From Bacillota bacterium (GTDB lineage: Bacteria > Bacillota > Clostridia > Christensenellales > SZUA-584), in assembly GCA_023460085.1 (NCBI GenBank), contig JAEWRI010000019.1, positions 1 to 43,243 of the forward strand: a DNA stretch of 43,243 nt. The letters are read 5' to 3'. Under the pieces are notes generated by a model. That model was not told the origin of the DNA, searched no databases, and saw only the letters and a list, made by a program, of their open reading frames with translations. Position numbers and translations under genes: made by a program. Position 1 is the stretch's first letter. Each line of letters opens with the position of its first letter. Shown piece after piece: positions 24,316 through 32,783 of this stretch.

Positions 24316-24915
24316 CTACTTCCTTACCATATTGACAAGCAGCTCTGGGTCAGGCATGTGAAAGTCTGCAACGGAGAGCTTATACAGCGCCAGCCCCTGT
24401 ATCGCCGCGAAAAACGCAAATGCCATACCGCGCGTATCTCCCTCGTCCACCTCGCCCGCTTCCTGCCCGTCCTTCAGTATGCGTTCCATGCAATCGATGG
24501 CGACATAAGAGGTATTCAGCATCTCTTTGTGCGCCTCTCCGGCGTCTTCCATCACGGAGGCGTGCATCACCAGCAGAAAGTAGTACGCGGAATCCGTGAA
24601 GCTTTCTATGCCTCCGAGAATATATTTCGCGGTTTGCCGTACCTTTTCTATGGGCGGAATCGGCATGGCCTCCACCATCACGAGCGACTGCGCGGACGTT
24701 TCCATCGCCCGCTTCAGCAGCACATAAAATATCTCTTCCTTGGATTTGAAGTAATGGTACACAAGGCCGTGGCTCATTCCCGCCCGCGCCACGATATCGC
24801 TGATTTTGGTGGCGGCAAACCCCTTGGTTCCAAACACCTTCAGCGCCGCGGAGAGTATCTGCTCTCTGCGCTCGTCGCGAATCGTCTCGTTCTGCTCTTC
24901 ATTTCTGGGACTCAT
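24316..24915 (-). CDS. TetR/AcrR family regulator
   Basis: A 199-residue repressor-type protein. The N-terminal helix-turn-helix (about residues 15-62) has REQILSAALKVFGTKGFAAT and GMSHGLVYHYFKSKEEIF. The C-terminal ligand domain is unassigned. Its own promoter carries a perfect palindrome (24930-24953), indicating autoregulation and control of the downstream oxidoreductase. Confidence 0.92.
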   Translation of the reverse strand: MSPRNEEQNETIRDERREQILSAALKVFGTKGFAATKISDIVARAGMSHGLVYHYFKSKEEIFYVLLKRAMETSAQSLVMVEAMPIPPIEKVRQTAKYILGGIESFTDSAYYFLLVMHASVMEDAGEAHKEMLNTSYVAIDCMERILKDGQEAGEVDEGDTRGMAFAFFAAIQGLALYKLSVADFHMPDPELLVNMVRK

Positions 24916-24929
24916 TATGTTTCTCCTCG

Positions 24930-24953
24930 TTGATTGACTTATCAGTCAATCAA
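24930..24953. promoter_or_regulatory. Palindromic operator for the TetR regulator
   Basis: Two perfect 10-base arms, TTGATTGACT and AGTCAATCAA, are separated by TATC. It lies immediately downstream of the -10 box of the tetR promoter and ends 14 bases before the start codon, so a bound dimer would block initiation or elongation. Size and TGAC/GTCA core are typical of AcrR-like operators. Confidence 0.85.
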
Positions 24954-24954
24954 T

Positions 24955-24982
24955 ATTGTATCCTTTTCTGCGTCTTTGTCAA
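24955..24982 (-). promoter_or_regulatory. Promoter of the tetR-oxidoreductase unit
   Basis: TTGACA (24977-24982), 16 bases, TACAAT (24955-24960). The -35 box is consensus. Confidence 0.8.
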
Positions 24983-25071
24983 CACCTTTCAGAGAATAAT
25001 TTTAAAAAAATCTATGCGCTGCTTTCTACGCCTCTTTTCATTTCAATTTGATAGAATACTGCATCTGACCA

Positions 25072-25099
25072 TTGGCTTTTGGCTTGAAAATGCTACAAT
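25072..25099 (+). promoter_or_regulatory. Probable promoter of the amidohydrolase gene
   Basis: TTGGCT (25072-25077), 16 bases, TACAAT (25094-25099), 47 bases before the ATG. Confidence 0.5.
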
Positions 25100-25145
25100 A
25101 TATACGCTCGCAGTATAAACACTCCATATACAAGGAGGCCATTCC

Positions 25146-26354
25146 ATGACCAGGGACTCCGTTACCGCCGCTTTTGAGCGCGCGCACATCATCAGTACGC
25201 ACTGCCATCATCTGCCCGATTCGTTCTTCGCGGAGGACTTCGGCCTCGTCCGGCTGCTGCAGAATTCCTATGCGGCGTGGATACCGACGGGCATCGCTGC
25301 GGAGGATATCGGGCGGCGGCTGCCCGACTTCCTTTCCCGCGCGAGGCACAACTCGTACTTCATTTGGCTGCAGAAGGCGCTTCAGCACATCTACGGCCTC
25401 GATACGCCACTGAGCAGCGAAACCGCCGCGCTGTATGACGAAGCCATCTGCTCTGCCCATGCAGACCCCGCGTGGCATCGAAAGCTGATGACCGAGCACT
25501 GCGGCTACGAACGCGTCATATTGGATACGTACTGGAGCCCCGGCGAGGACAACGGGCATCCGGAGCTGTTTGCGCCCACCTTCCGTGTAGACATGTTTCA
25601 GCACGGCTACAGTGAGGACGCCGCGGATCACAACGGCGTGGACTGCTATCGTCAGACGGGTACAAAAAAGCCCGCCGATATCGACGGGTTCTGCGCGATG
25701 ATGGAAAGCGCCGTCGCAGCGCACCAGCGGAACGGCTGCGTCGCGCTGAAGATGGCATACGCATACGAGCGGACGCTGGAATGCGGCCGCGTGAGCCGAG
25801 ACGAGGCGAATGCCGTCTTCCGGAGCGGGGACTTCGGCGGGCGGGAAATCCGCAGCTTTCAGGATTACATCATCCGCGAGATCTGCTGCATCGCCGCAGA
25901 GCGGGACATTCCGCTGCAAATCCACACCGGCCTCGGGCAGCTCTCAGGCACACGCGCGATGGGCCTGAAAAGCCTCATCGCCGACAACCCGGATACGAAG
26001 TTCGTGCTGTTTCACATCGGCTACCCGTGGATGGAGGACATTTTCGCGCTGGTGCACAACTACGCTAACGTATACCCGGATCTGTGCTGGCTGCCGCTGA
26101 TATCGCCCGCCGCGGCGGAATACGCGCTCGCGCAGCTGCTCGATATCGGCAGCGCCGACAAGCTGTTTTGGGGCTGCGACACCTGGACAGGCGAGGAAAG
26201 CTTCGGAGCGCTGCTGGCAGCACGGCACGTCTTCTCGCGCGTGCTGGAAGCGCGTGTCGCCGCTGGCAGCACGGACGCGGAGGGCGCAGCACAGGTTATT
26301 GAGGACGTGTTCCACAACAACCCTAAGGCGCTTTACGGCTTTAGCACTATATAA
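25146..26354 (+). CDS. Amidohydrolase-family protein
   Basis: A 402-residue TIM-barrel metal hydrolase. Likely metal and catalytic residues in order: H19-x-H21 (THCHH), K202 (ALKMAYAYER), H260 (QIHTGLGQL), H290 (LFHIGYPW) and D345 (WGCDTW). This pattern fits the amidohydrolase-2 (PF04909) group, which includes decarboxylases and lactonases and borders the uronate isomerases. The substrate is unknown. ATG 25146 has AAGGAGG upstream. It is monocistronic, convergent with the next gene. Confidence 0.8.
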   Translation: MTRDSVTAAFERAHIISTHCHHLPDSFFAEDFGLVRLLQNSYAAWIPTGIAAEDIGRRLPDFLSRARHNSYFIWLQKALQHIYGLDTPLSSETAALYDEAICSAHADPAWHRKLMTEHCGYERVILDTYWSPGEDNGHPELFAPTFRVDMFQHGYSEDAADHNGVDCYRQTGTKKPADIDGFCAMMESAVAAHQRNGCVALKMAYAYERTLECGRVSRDEANAVFRSGDFGGREIRSFQDYIIREICCIAAERDIPLQIHTGLGQLSGTRAMGLKSLIADNPDTKFVLFHIGYPWMEDIFALVHNYANVYPDLCWLPLISPAAAEYALAQLLDIGSADKLFWGCDTWTGEESFGALLAARHVFSRVLEARVAAGSTDAEGAAQVIEDVFHNNPKALYGFSTI

Positions 26355-26408
26355 GAACGTCCTGCGGTATTTTGGGATTCGGCACAGTGCCGGTCGGGGG
26401 CACGTTAA

Positions 26409-26750
26409 TCATTCAAAGCGTTTCACAACCTCTATTTTGCCAATAATACTTTGGTTGAAATCGCCCAGCTCCTCAGCGGGAATCCAGAATTCCTGATGGT
26501 AGCTTGCGCCCACTGTCCGGACATCGTACCGTGCAATGAAGTCGTCCGCAATCTCAAACCGGGTCACAAATCCTTTATACCCGGACGCCCGGTCCGTTGT
26601 ATTCCATCTTTCCGCGATCTCAGCCGCATATTGCTCATTCAGCACCGGATAAAATATCGGCTGCTCCCGCAAACGGGGCGGAAAAGCGCGGTATCCGCTT
26701 TCAGCAATCAAGTCCAGCTCCACTTGCCCGACAGGCCTGTACAGTATCAT
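26409..26750 (-). CDS. Small conserved protein (crystallin J1 / ADP-ribosylation annotation group)
   Basis: A 113-residue soluble protein: MILYRPVGQVELDLIAESGY, then FPPRLREQPIFYPVLNEQYA, and near the end HQEFWIPAEELGDFNQ. From memory this matches a widespread small family often labelled ADP-ribosylation/crystallin J1-like, with no proven activity of its own. ATG 26750 has AGGAGA upstream. It ends 19 bases before... the UROD-like gene begins on its 5' side, so the two may be co-transcribed. Confidence 0.65.
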   Translation of the reverse strand: MILYRPVGQVELDLIAESGYRAFPPRLREQPIFYPVLNEQYAAEIAERWNTTDRASGYKGFVTRFEIADDFIARYDVRTVGASYHQEFWIPAEELGDFNQSIIGKIEVVKRFE

Positions 26751-26769
26751 GCTATCTCCTCAAATCCCC

Positions 26770-27741
26770 TCACGTGCCGAGCATCCTGAACGCCTTTTTG
26801 CAGGCTTCAAAATTGCTGCCCGACATGCCCATGCAGCCGTATTCCTCCACATAGCCGATGAAGCCGCCCTGCTCCGTACCGAGCAGATCGTACATCCTTT
26901 TGGCTTCGCGGCAGATTTCGTCGGCGCTGCCCGATATGGACGTGGTCTGATAGGAAAGCGGCATCAAAAAGCACTGGCGGCCGCGCAGCGTCTTCGCCAC
27001 CGTATCGATGTCCACAACGTTGGGCTGGGCGATGTTGACGACGTCCACGCCGATATCGTGCATCGCGCCTATGATGGGCGTAAAGCTCCCGCAGCTGTGG
27101 AACCACACGTCCACGCCGCGCGCGTGTGCCGCGCTGATGAGGCCGGCATACAGCGGCGCCATCAGCTCGTTCCACATCGCGGGCGATATGATCATCGAGT
27201 CCTGCGTTCCCCAGTCGTCGCCGATGTGGAAGCCGTCCAGCCCCGCGTCGGCGCAGGCAAGCATCAGCTCGCGCTCCCACGCGAAGATGTCCGCCAGCAG
27301 CGCCAGCGCGTCGGGATCGCCCGTGGCGATGTCCACCATGGCCTCCTCAAAGCCGCGCAGGAAGGTATACGTCGTAAAGCCGTTGATGATCAGCATCCCC
27401 AGCCGATAGTACCCCTCGGATCCCGCGATAAAGTCCTTCATTCCCGAAAAGCGCTTTGCCAAATCGAGCGGCGGCAGCTTGTACTTTCTGATATCGGCGG
27501 CGTCCGCAATGACGGGCTGCGTGGGATGCCCCATCGTACCGTCCTGTAAGTTCTGCCAGAGGTAGCCCCATTCGGAGCGGTTGCCGCGGAAAAGCCCGCT
27601 GCCCTCCGTCTCGTCCTCGTAGACGCGCAAATCGTACCACAGCACGTCTCCCTCACGCTGGTCGGCGTTGATGTGCCATACCGGCACCGCGTCCGGAGTC
27701 TGCATCCGGATTGCGGCCTTTACTCTCTCTCGGCTGGTCAT
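26770..27741 (-). CDS. UROD-family protein (MtaA/methyltransferase-like)
   Basis: A 323-residue TIM-barrel protein of PF01208. It starts MTSRERVKAAIRMQTPDAVPV, the family entry motif. It carries GFHIGDDWGTQDS and WFHSCGSFTPII; the His-x-Cys pair is the zinc site seen in corrinoid-dependent methyltransferases such as MtaA and CmuA and not in heme-pathway HemE. A methyltransferase role is therefore more likely than uroporphyrinogen decarboxylation. No corrinoid protein is encoded nearby. ATG 27741 has GGAGGAAA upstream. Confidence 0.8.
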   Translation of the reverse strand: MTSRERVKAAIRMQTPDAVPVWHINADQREGDVLWYDLRVYEDETEGSGLFRGNRSEWGYLWQNLQDGTMGHPTQPVIADAADIRKYKLPPLDLAKRFSGMKDFIAGSEGYYRLGMLIINGFTTYTFLRGFEEAMVDIATGDPDALALLADIFAWERELMLACADAGLDGFHIGDDWGTQDSMIISPAMWNELMAPLYAGLISAAHARGVDVWFHSCGSFTPIIGAMHDIGVDVVNIAQPNVVDIDTVAKTLRGRQCFLMPLSYQTTSISGSADEICREAKRMYDLLGTEQGGFIGYVEEYGCMGMSGSNFEACKKAFRMLGT

Positions 27742-27815
27742 CGGTATTTCCTCCGTTTCACTTTTCAGGGGTGCGCAGATATCATCAGGACGGGGAACAT
27801 CATGCTGTCACCGCC

Positions 27816-27844
27816 ATTATACTTTTTCCCAACCGTATCGTAAA
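27816..27844 (-). promoter_or_regulatory. Probable promoter of the UROD-family gene
   Basis: TTTACG (27839-27844), 17 bases, TATAAT (27816-27821) on the (-) strand. Confidence 0.55.
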
Positions 27845-27902
27845 ACGGAATTTTCAATGAATGGTCCCTACTTGTTTTCTGCCAATCGCCCCTCCTAATC
27901 AT

Positions 27903-27932
27903 TTGACTTATTTTGCGTGATTCATGTATAAT
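27903..27932 (+). promoter_or_regulatory. Promoter of alaS
   Basis: TTGACT (27903-27908), 18 bases, TATAAT (27927-27932). The leader is only about 26 bases, which leaves no room for a T-box. Confidence 0.75.
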
Positions 27933-27964
27933 CTCTTGGATATCACGAATGAGGAGATACGAAA

Positions 27965-29758
27965 TTGAAAGAGCTTACGAGCGTCCAGCTGCGCCAACTT
28001 TATTTGGACTTTTTTAAATCGAAGGGACACGCCATCATCCCGTCCGCTTCGCTGATACCGGAAAACGATCCTACCGTGCTGTTTACCACCGCGGGCATGC
28101 ACCCGCTGGTGCCGTACCTGCTGGGTGCCAGGCATCCGGAAGGCACGCGCCTGGCCGACGTACAGAAGTGCGTCCGCACGGGCGACATCGACGAGGTGGG
28201 CGACGCTTCGCACTGCACGTTCTTTGAAATGCTGGGCAACTGGTCCCTGGGCGATTACTTCAAAAAGGAAGCCATCGCGTACAGCTTCGAATTTCTGACC
28301 TCTCCGGAGTACCTCGGCATCGACAAGAACCGGCTGTACTTCACCTGCTTCGAGGGCGACGCCGACGCCCCGAGGGACACCGAATCCGCGGACTACTGGA
28401 TGAGCCACGGTGTGGAGGAGAGCCACATCTGCTTTCTGAATAAGAAACACAACTGGTGGGGTCCGGCGGGCATCACCGGTCCGTGCGGCCCGGATACCGA
28501 AATGTTCATCGACACCGGCAAGCCCGCGTGCAGCCCGGAATGCAGCCCCGCATGCTCCTGCGGCAAATACCTCGAGATCTGGAACGACGTATTCATGCAG
28601 TACAACAAGACCGCAGACGGCAAATTCGAGCCACTCTCGCAGCAGAATGTGGACACCGGCATGGGCCTCGACCGCACCATCTGCACGCTGCAGGGCAAGG
28701 CGTCCGTATACGACACCGACACGTTTGTGGGCGTGCTGGCGAAAATCGCGGAGCTTTCGGGCAAGAACTATACTGACGACACGGAAACCACGCGCGCTTT
28801 CCGCATCATTGCGGATCACGTGCGCTGCGCGACGTTCATACTGGGCGACGAGAAGGGCGTGACGCCCTCCAACGTGGATCAGGGGTACGTGCTGCGCCGC
28901 CTCATCCGCCGCGCGGTACGCTATGCGCTGCGTCTCGGCATTGCGGAGCAGTCGCTGCAGCATATCGCGAAGGTTGTCATCGCGCAATACTGCGATGTGT
29001 ACCCGGAGCTCAGGCGCAACGAGCACCGCATCATCACCGAACTCAACCTCGAGGAGGAGCGCTTCTCGCGCACCATCCGGCAGGGCCTCAAGGAGTTTGA
29101 GAAGCTGCAGAGCCGCCTCACGGGCAAGACGATAGACGGCGTTTCCGCGTTCCACCTGTACGATACGTTCGGCTTCCCCATCGAGTTCACGTTGGAGCTG
29201 GCGCACGAGAACGGGCTGGAAGTGGACATCCCGGGCTTCGAGGAAGCCTTTAAGAAGCATCAGGAGATTTCCGGCGCGGGCGCGGAGCAGCGCTTCAAAG
29301 GCGGCCTTGCGGACACCGGCGAAGCCACCGCGCGGCTGCACACCGCGACGCATCTGCTGCACGCGGCGCTGCGCAAGGTGCTGGGCGAAGAGGTCGCGCA
29401 GAAGGGCAGCAACATCACGGCGGAGAGGCTGCGCTTCGACTTTTCTTACCCGCGCAAGATGGAGGAGGATGAAATCCAGGAAGTGCAGCGTCTCGTCAAT
29501 GTGGCCATCGACGCGGGCGTAGACATCACCTGCGAGGAGATGAGCGTGGAGGAGGCCAAGGCGCAGGGCGCCATCGGCCTGTTCGAGTCCAAATACGGCA
29601 ATGTGGTGCGCGTATACACCGCGCCGGGCTTTTCCAAGGAGATCTGCGGCGGCCCGCACGCTTCCAACACCGCCGAGCTCGGCCACTTTGAGATCCAGAA
29701 GGAGCAGTCCAGCAGTGCGGGCGTACGGCGCATCAAGGCCGTGTTGACCGAGAAGTAA
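27965..29758 (+). CDS. alaS: Alanyl-tRNA synthetase, short form
   Basis: A 597-residue class II synthetase, against about 875 for standard AlaRS. The catalytic core (SKGHAIIPSASLIPEND, FTTAGMHPLVPYL, FEMLGNWSLGDYF) and tRNA-recognition region are complete. The editing site is present: H459-x3-H463 (HTATH) and C561-x3-H565 (CGGPH). HxxxH lies about 100 residues earlier than in E. coli, so the beta-barrel subdomain before it is missing, as is the C-terminal oligomerisation domain. A four-Cys cluster (C189, C193, C197, C199) sits in the core. TTG start at 27965 with GAGGAG upstream. It may be the only AlaRS or a second one; the window cannot tell. Confidence 0.88.
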   Translation: MKELTSVQLRQLYLDFFKSKGHAIIPSASLIPENDPTVLFTTAGMHPLVPYLLGARHPEGTRLADVQKCVRTGDIDEVGDASHCTFFEMLGNWSLGDYFKKEAIAYSFEFLTSPEYLGIDKNRLYFTCFEGDADAPRDTESADYWMSHGVEESHICFLNKKHNWWGPAGITGPCGPDTEMFIDTGKPACSPECSPACSCGKYLEIWNDVFMQYNKTADGKFEPLSQQNVDTGMGLDRTICTLQGKASVYDTDTFVGVLAKIAELSGKNYTDDTETTRAFRIIADHVRCATFILGDEKGVTPSNVDQGYVLRRLIRRAVRYALRLGIAEQSLQHIAKVVIAQYCDVYPELRRNEHRIITELNLEEERFSRTIRQGLKEFEKLQSRLTGKTIDGVSAFHLYDTFGFPIEFTLELAHENGLEVDIPGFEEAFKKHQEISGAGAEQRFKGGLADTGEATARLHTATHLLHAALRKVLGEEVAQKGSNITAERLRFDFSYPRKMEEDEIQEVQRLVNVAIDAGVDITCEEMSVEEAKAQGAIGLFESKYGNVVRVYTAPGFSKEICGGPHASNTAELGHFEIQKEQSSSAGVRRIKAVLTEK

Positions 29759-29769
29759 GAGAACACATC

Positions 29770-29797
29770 AACGGGCGGCTTAAAGCCGCCCGTTTTG
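29770..29797 (+). terminator. Terminator of alaS
   Basis: A 10-bp GC-rich perfect stem with TTAAA loop (29770-29794) is followed by TTTTGATT. Confidence 0.85.
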
Positions 29798-29859
29798 ATT
29801 CCTGCCGGATTGCCTGTTCGGGGGTATGCCCATTTTATAAATGGCAAACGCTGTCCCGC

Positions 29860-30642
29860 TCAGTACGGCTTCATGAACTCCTGCGTCCAGTAGAGCGTGC
29901 CGGAAGCGGTTTTTGCGACACCCACGCCAATCGTGGTGTACGCCTCCGAGAGTATGTTGGCCTTGTGGCCCGGCGAGTTCATCCACGTATTCATCACCTC
30001 CGCCGCAGTCATCTGGCCGTAGGCGATGTTCTCTCCCGCCGCGCTGAACTTGAATCCAAAAGACTCCATCATCTTGAACGGTGAACCGTACGTCGGCGAC
30101 TCGTGCGAGAAATATTTTTTGTCGATCATGTCCTGACTCTTGATGCGCGCCATCCGCGCCAGCTCCGAATTGTACGTAAGCAGCGTGAGGCCTCTCGCCG
30201 CGCGTTCCTTATTGACCAGCTCGAACACCTGCTGTTCATACGCCGCCAGCGATCCGGTATCGGGGATGGTGATCTTCTGGCCCACGTAGATCATCGCCGG
30301 ATTCGTAATGTTGGGGTTGGCCTTCAGCAGCTCCGCGTAGCTGATCTCGTATCGCTTGGCAATGGCATACATCGTGTCGCCTTTCTGAATGGTGTATGTC
30401 ACCGCCTTGGTGGAGGGTATGGTGATCTTCTGGCCCACGTAGATCATCGAAGCGTTTTTGATGGTAGGATTTGCCGACAGCAGCTGCGAAACAGTGACGC
30501 CGTTATTGGCCGCGATCTTGGAGAGCGTATCGCCCGATTTCACCGTATAGCTATAGTCGGCCAGGGCAAAGTTTGCCGTTGCCGCGCACAGAACGACGCA
30601 GACCAGCACCAGCCTCAGTGCTTTTTTCATTGGTTGTTTCAT
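29860..30642 (-). CDS. Secreted LysM-LysM-CAP domain protein
   Basis: A 260-residue exported protein. It has an N-terminal signal peptide (MKQPMKKALRLVLVCVV, cut near ANFALA), two LysM cell-wall-binding repeats (YTVKSGDTLSKIAANNG and YTIQKGDTMYAIAKRY, each ending YVGQKITIP), then a CAP/SCP domain from about residue 135 (VFELVNKERAARGLTLL, FSHESPTYGSPF, GENIAYGQ, HKANILSEAYTTIGVG). The YkwD/SafA-like layout suggests peptidoglycan attachment; in spore formers such proteins occur in the spore coat or cortex. ATG 30642 follows AAAGGA. The gene is divergent from the GntR gene. Confidence 0.9.
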   Translation of the reverse strand: MKQPMKKALRLVLVCVVLCAATANFALADYSYTVKSGDTLSKIAANNGVTVSQLLSANPTIKNASMIYVGQKITIPSTKAVTYTIQKGDTMYAIAKRYEISYAELLKANPNITNPAMIYVGQKITIPDTGSLAAYEQQVFELVNKERAARGLTLLTYNSELARMARIKSQDMIDKKYFSHESPTYGSPFKMMESFGFKFSAAGENIAYGQMTAAEVMNTWMNSPGHKANILSEAYTTIGVGVAKTASGTLYWTQEFMKPY

Positions 30643-30701
30643 GGTTTTTTCCTTTCTTTCGACCTTATATGTCCTATTCTGCGCACTTTTTGAATTCATT
30701 A

Positions 30702-30730
30702 TTTACGGCGAAGCCGCGGCGTGATACCAT
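30702..30730 (+). promoter_or_regulatory. Possible promoter of the GntR gene
   Basis: TTTACG (30702-30707), 17 bases, TACCAT (30725-30730). Moderate match. Confidence 0.4.
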
Positions 30731-30764
30731 CGAAGGGAAAAATACGGATCTGCGGAGACGATGC

Positions 30765-31478
30765 ATGAAGCAGCGCGTACCGACTTATGTGAAAATTAAA
30801 GAAACGATACAGCGTCGCATTGAAAGTGGGGAGCTGGTTCCCGGCGCGCCGCTTCCTTCGGAACGCACACTGGCGGAGCAATACGGCCTCTCGCGCATGA
30901 CGGTCAGGCAGGCGCTGTCCGAGCTGGTAGCCGCGGGCGCGCTGTATCGGGAACAGGGGCGTGGCACCTTCGTATCGGCGCGCAAAATGCAGCAGCGCAA
31001 CATCAGCAGCTTTTCCGATACGGTAAAGCAAAAAGGGTTTGCGCCCGGCACCAAGGTCATCGGTTTTGCCGTGGTTCGCCCGCCCGCGGATATCGCCGAG
31101 AAGCTGATGGCGCCCGGAGACGTCTATCGCGCGCTGCGCATCCGTCTGGCCGACGACACTCCGGTCGCGGTGGAGGAGGTATTCATCCCGCTGCATATCT
31201 GCCCCGGCCTCAAGCTCAGCGATCTCACGTCGTCGCTTTACCGCCTCATTTCGGACACCTTCGGACACAAAATCGGCAGCGCGGACAGCTCCGTTTCCGC
31301 TCACCACCCCAGTGCCCGGCAGCAGCAGTACTTAAACATCACGCGCAACACGCCTGTTTTAAAAATCGACAGCCTGTATTACTCCGCCAGCGGGGCCACG
31401 CTCTATTACGAGCGCGCGGTATACCGTGCGGACATGTACGAATACAACATCCGCATCTCCACCCAGCCGGGGGTATAA
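30765..31478 (+). CDS. GntR/HutC family regulator with UTRA domain
   Basis: A 237-residue regulator. The winged helix covers about residues 5-70 (VKIKETIQRRIESGELVPGA, PSERTLAEQYGLSRMTVRQA, REQGRGTFV), and the C-terminal UTRA ligand domain has ALRIRLADDTPVAVEEVFIP and LKIDSLYYSASGATLYYERA. UTRA regulators usually sense sugar phosphates or amino-acid derivatives. ATG 30765 has GGAG 7 bases upstream. Its target is not obvious; the divergent CAP gene or the next small gene are candidates. Confidence 0.9.
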   Translation: MKQRVPTYVKIKETIQRRIESGELVPGAPLPSERTLAEQYGLSRMTVRQALSELVAAGALYREQGRGTFVSARKMQQRNISSFSDTVKQKGFAPGTKVIGFAVVRPPADIAEKLMAPGDVYRALRIRLADDTPVAVEEVFIPLHICPGLKLSDLTSSLYRLISDTFGHKIGSADSSVSAHHPSARQQQYLNITRNTPVLKIDSLYYSASGATLYYERAVYRADMYEYNIRISTQPGV

Positions 31479-31487
31479 GAATACAGC

Positions 31488-31751
31488 ATGACAGATCCTG
31501 AAATCGAAAAAAGAATCGCGGATTTACTGAGCGGAACTTCGTATACGCTGGCGCATTTTGAACGGGATCATCCGCATTTCGGCAATATGACGGTACGAAT
31601 CAGAAAAGGAAGCGTGGAATACCGTTTTGTTTCGGATAGGGGCGATATTTTTCTAAACAGCAGCCTTGTTTTCGTCCGCACACATCACGCCGCAGGCGAA
31701 GACGATTCACCGGGGTATCTGATAAAAGCCATTGAACAGCTTGTTCGGTGA
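31488..31751 (+). CDS. Small hypothetical protein behind the GntR regulator
   Basis: An 87-residue soluble protein beginning 9 bases after the GntR stop on the same strand. It reads MTDPEIEKRIADLLSGTSYT, with a central VRIRKGSVEYRFVSDRGDIF and an amphipathic C-terminal helix. I do not recognise the family. The upstream Shine-Dalgarno match is poor, so translation may depend on coupling to the regulator. Codon use agrees with neighbours. Confidence 0.6.
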   Translation: MTDPEIEKRIADLLSGTSYTLAHFERDHPHFGNMTVRIRKGSVEYRFVSDRGDIFLNSSLVFVRTHHAAGEDDSPGYLIKAIEQLVR

Positions 31752-31760
31752 CTGGATACC

Positions 31761-32783
31761 TCATATCACCTGAAACAGCAGCACGGTCAGCGGTATCGTC
31801 ACCAGCGAGGCCAGCGTCGTCCAGACGACGCCGCGCGTGGCGTAGAGCGCGTCCGCGCCGTAGCGCTGAGAGACGATGACCGACTGCGTCATCACGGGCA
31901 GGCCCATCTGCACGGTCAGCACGTTGCGCATCAGTGTCAGTTCCTGCATCTGCGCCCCCGAAGCCGAAGACGCAAGCAACGGAAACACGATGGCGCATAC
32001 CCCGATACACATCGCGGGATTCAGCACAAACCGCCCCAGCAGCACCGCGCCTATCCCCTTCTCATACCTTATGCTGCAGCGGCCCGCTTCATATATCATG
32101 CAGCCGGTGAATATAAGCGAAAGCGGCGTGGTCAGTCCGCCGCCGTATTCGCACACCGTAAGCACGAACTTCGGCAGATGCAGCCCGGAAAGTATCACGG
32201 CAAACATCACAAGTATGGAGATGAGCGGCACTGTTACAAGCTTCTTCGCCACCTCTCCGACACCGATACGGCTTGTCTCCCCGCGCAGCCTGTCGGCGTC
32301 CCTCCGTATCATCAGGTACCCCGCCACCCAGAAGGTGGTGGTGTTGGCCAGATAATAATAGACGGCATAGGTCATGCCGCCGTCCGGAAAGAGCGCCTGC
32401 GCTACCGGGAAACCGATGAAAACGGAATTGGAAAAGGAGAAAAGGACTGCGAACACGCCGCGCCGCGTCTCCGGGATGCGCAGCACACGCGCCGCAAGCT
32501 GCGCAAGCCCAAAGGATATCAACAGCGTTCCAAAAGCGATAAGCAGCGGCAGCCACGGCCCGACAAGCTCCGACTGAACACTTGCCCCGGACTCCCGCGC
32601 AACCACAAAATTGTTGTACAGACTGGTGACTACATTGCAGGGCAAGCCGAAATCCACGATGAGACGCGGCAGGGCGCGTGCCGCTTCGGGGGGCAGCCAT
32701 TTGCGCCAGGCTGCAAATATGCCTACGCCTATCAGCACAAAGATGACCGCCACCGCGAGTATGCCGCTGAGTGCATCCTGCAT
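31761..32783 (-). CDS. AEC family transporter
   Basis: A 340-residue carrier of the auxin-efflux/malate-type family (PF03547) with about ten hydrophobic segments. Typical sites are LPRLIVDFGLPCNVV after TM1 and SFSNSVFIGFPVAQALF in the central unwound helix. Bacterial members move carboxylates or amino acids. Its ATG shares a base with the aspartate kinase stop (TAATG), so its substrate may belong to aspartate-family metabolism; that is inference. Confidence 0.88.
   Translation of the reverse strand: MQDALSGILAVAVIFVLIGVGIFAAWRKWLPPEAARALPRLIVDFGLPCNVVTSLYNNFVVARESGASVQSELVGPWLPLLIAFGTLLISFGLAQLAARVLRIPETRRGVFAVLFSFSNSVFIGFPVAQALFPDGGMTYAVYYYLANTTTFWVAGYLMIRRDADRLRGETSRIGVGEVAKKLVTVPLISILVMFAVILSGLHLPKFVLTVCEYGGGLTTPLSLIFTGCMIYEAGRCSIRYEKGIGAVLLGRFVLNPAMCIGVCAIVFPLLASSASGAQMQELTLMRNVLTVQMGLPVMTQSVIVSQRYGADALYATRGVVWTTLASLVTIPLTVLLFQVI

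Noticed and set aside
26355..26408. CGGCAC/GTGCCG repeat as a terminator between convergent genes
   Set aside because: Only a one-base loop and no U run on either strand.
27870..27893. Five-codon leader peptide with AGGAGG on the (-) strand before the UROD-family gene
   Set aside because: A chance ribosome-site match; it lies upstream of the predicted promoter of that gene, so it would not be on its transcript.
27908..29686. 592-codon open frame on the (-) strand
   Set aside because: Antisense of alaS, whose protein motifs are unmistakable.
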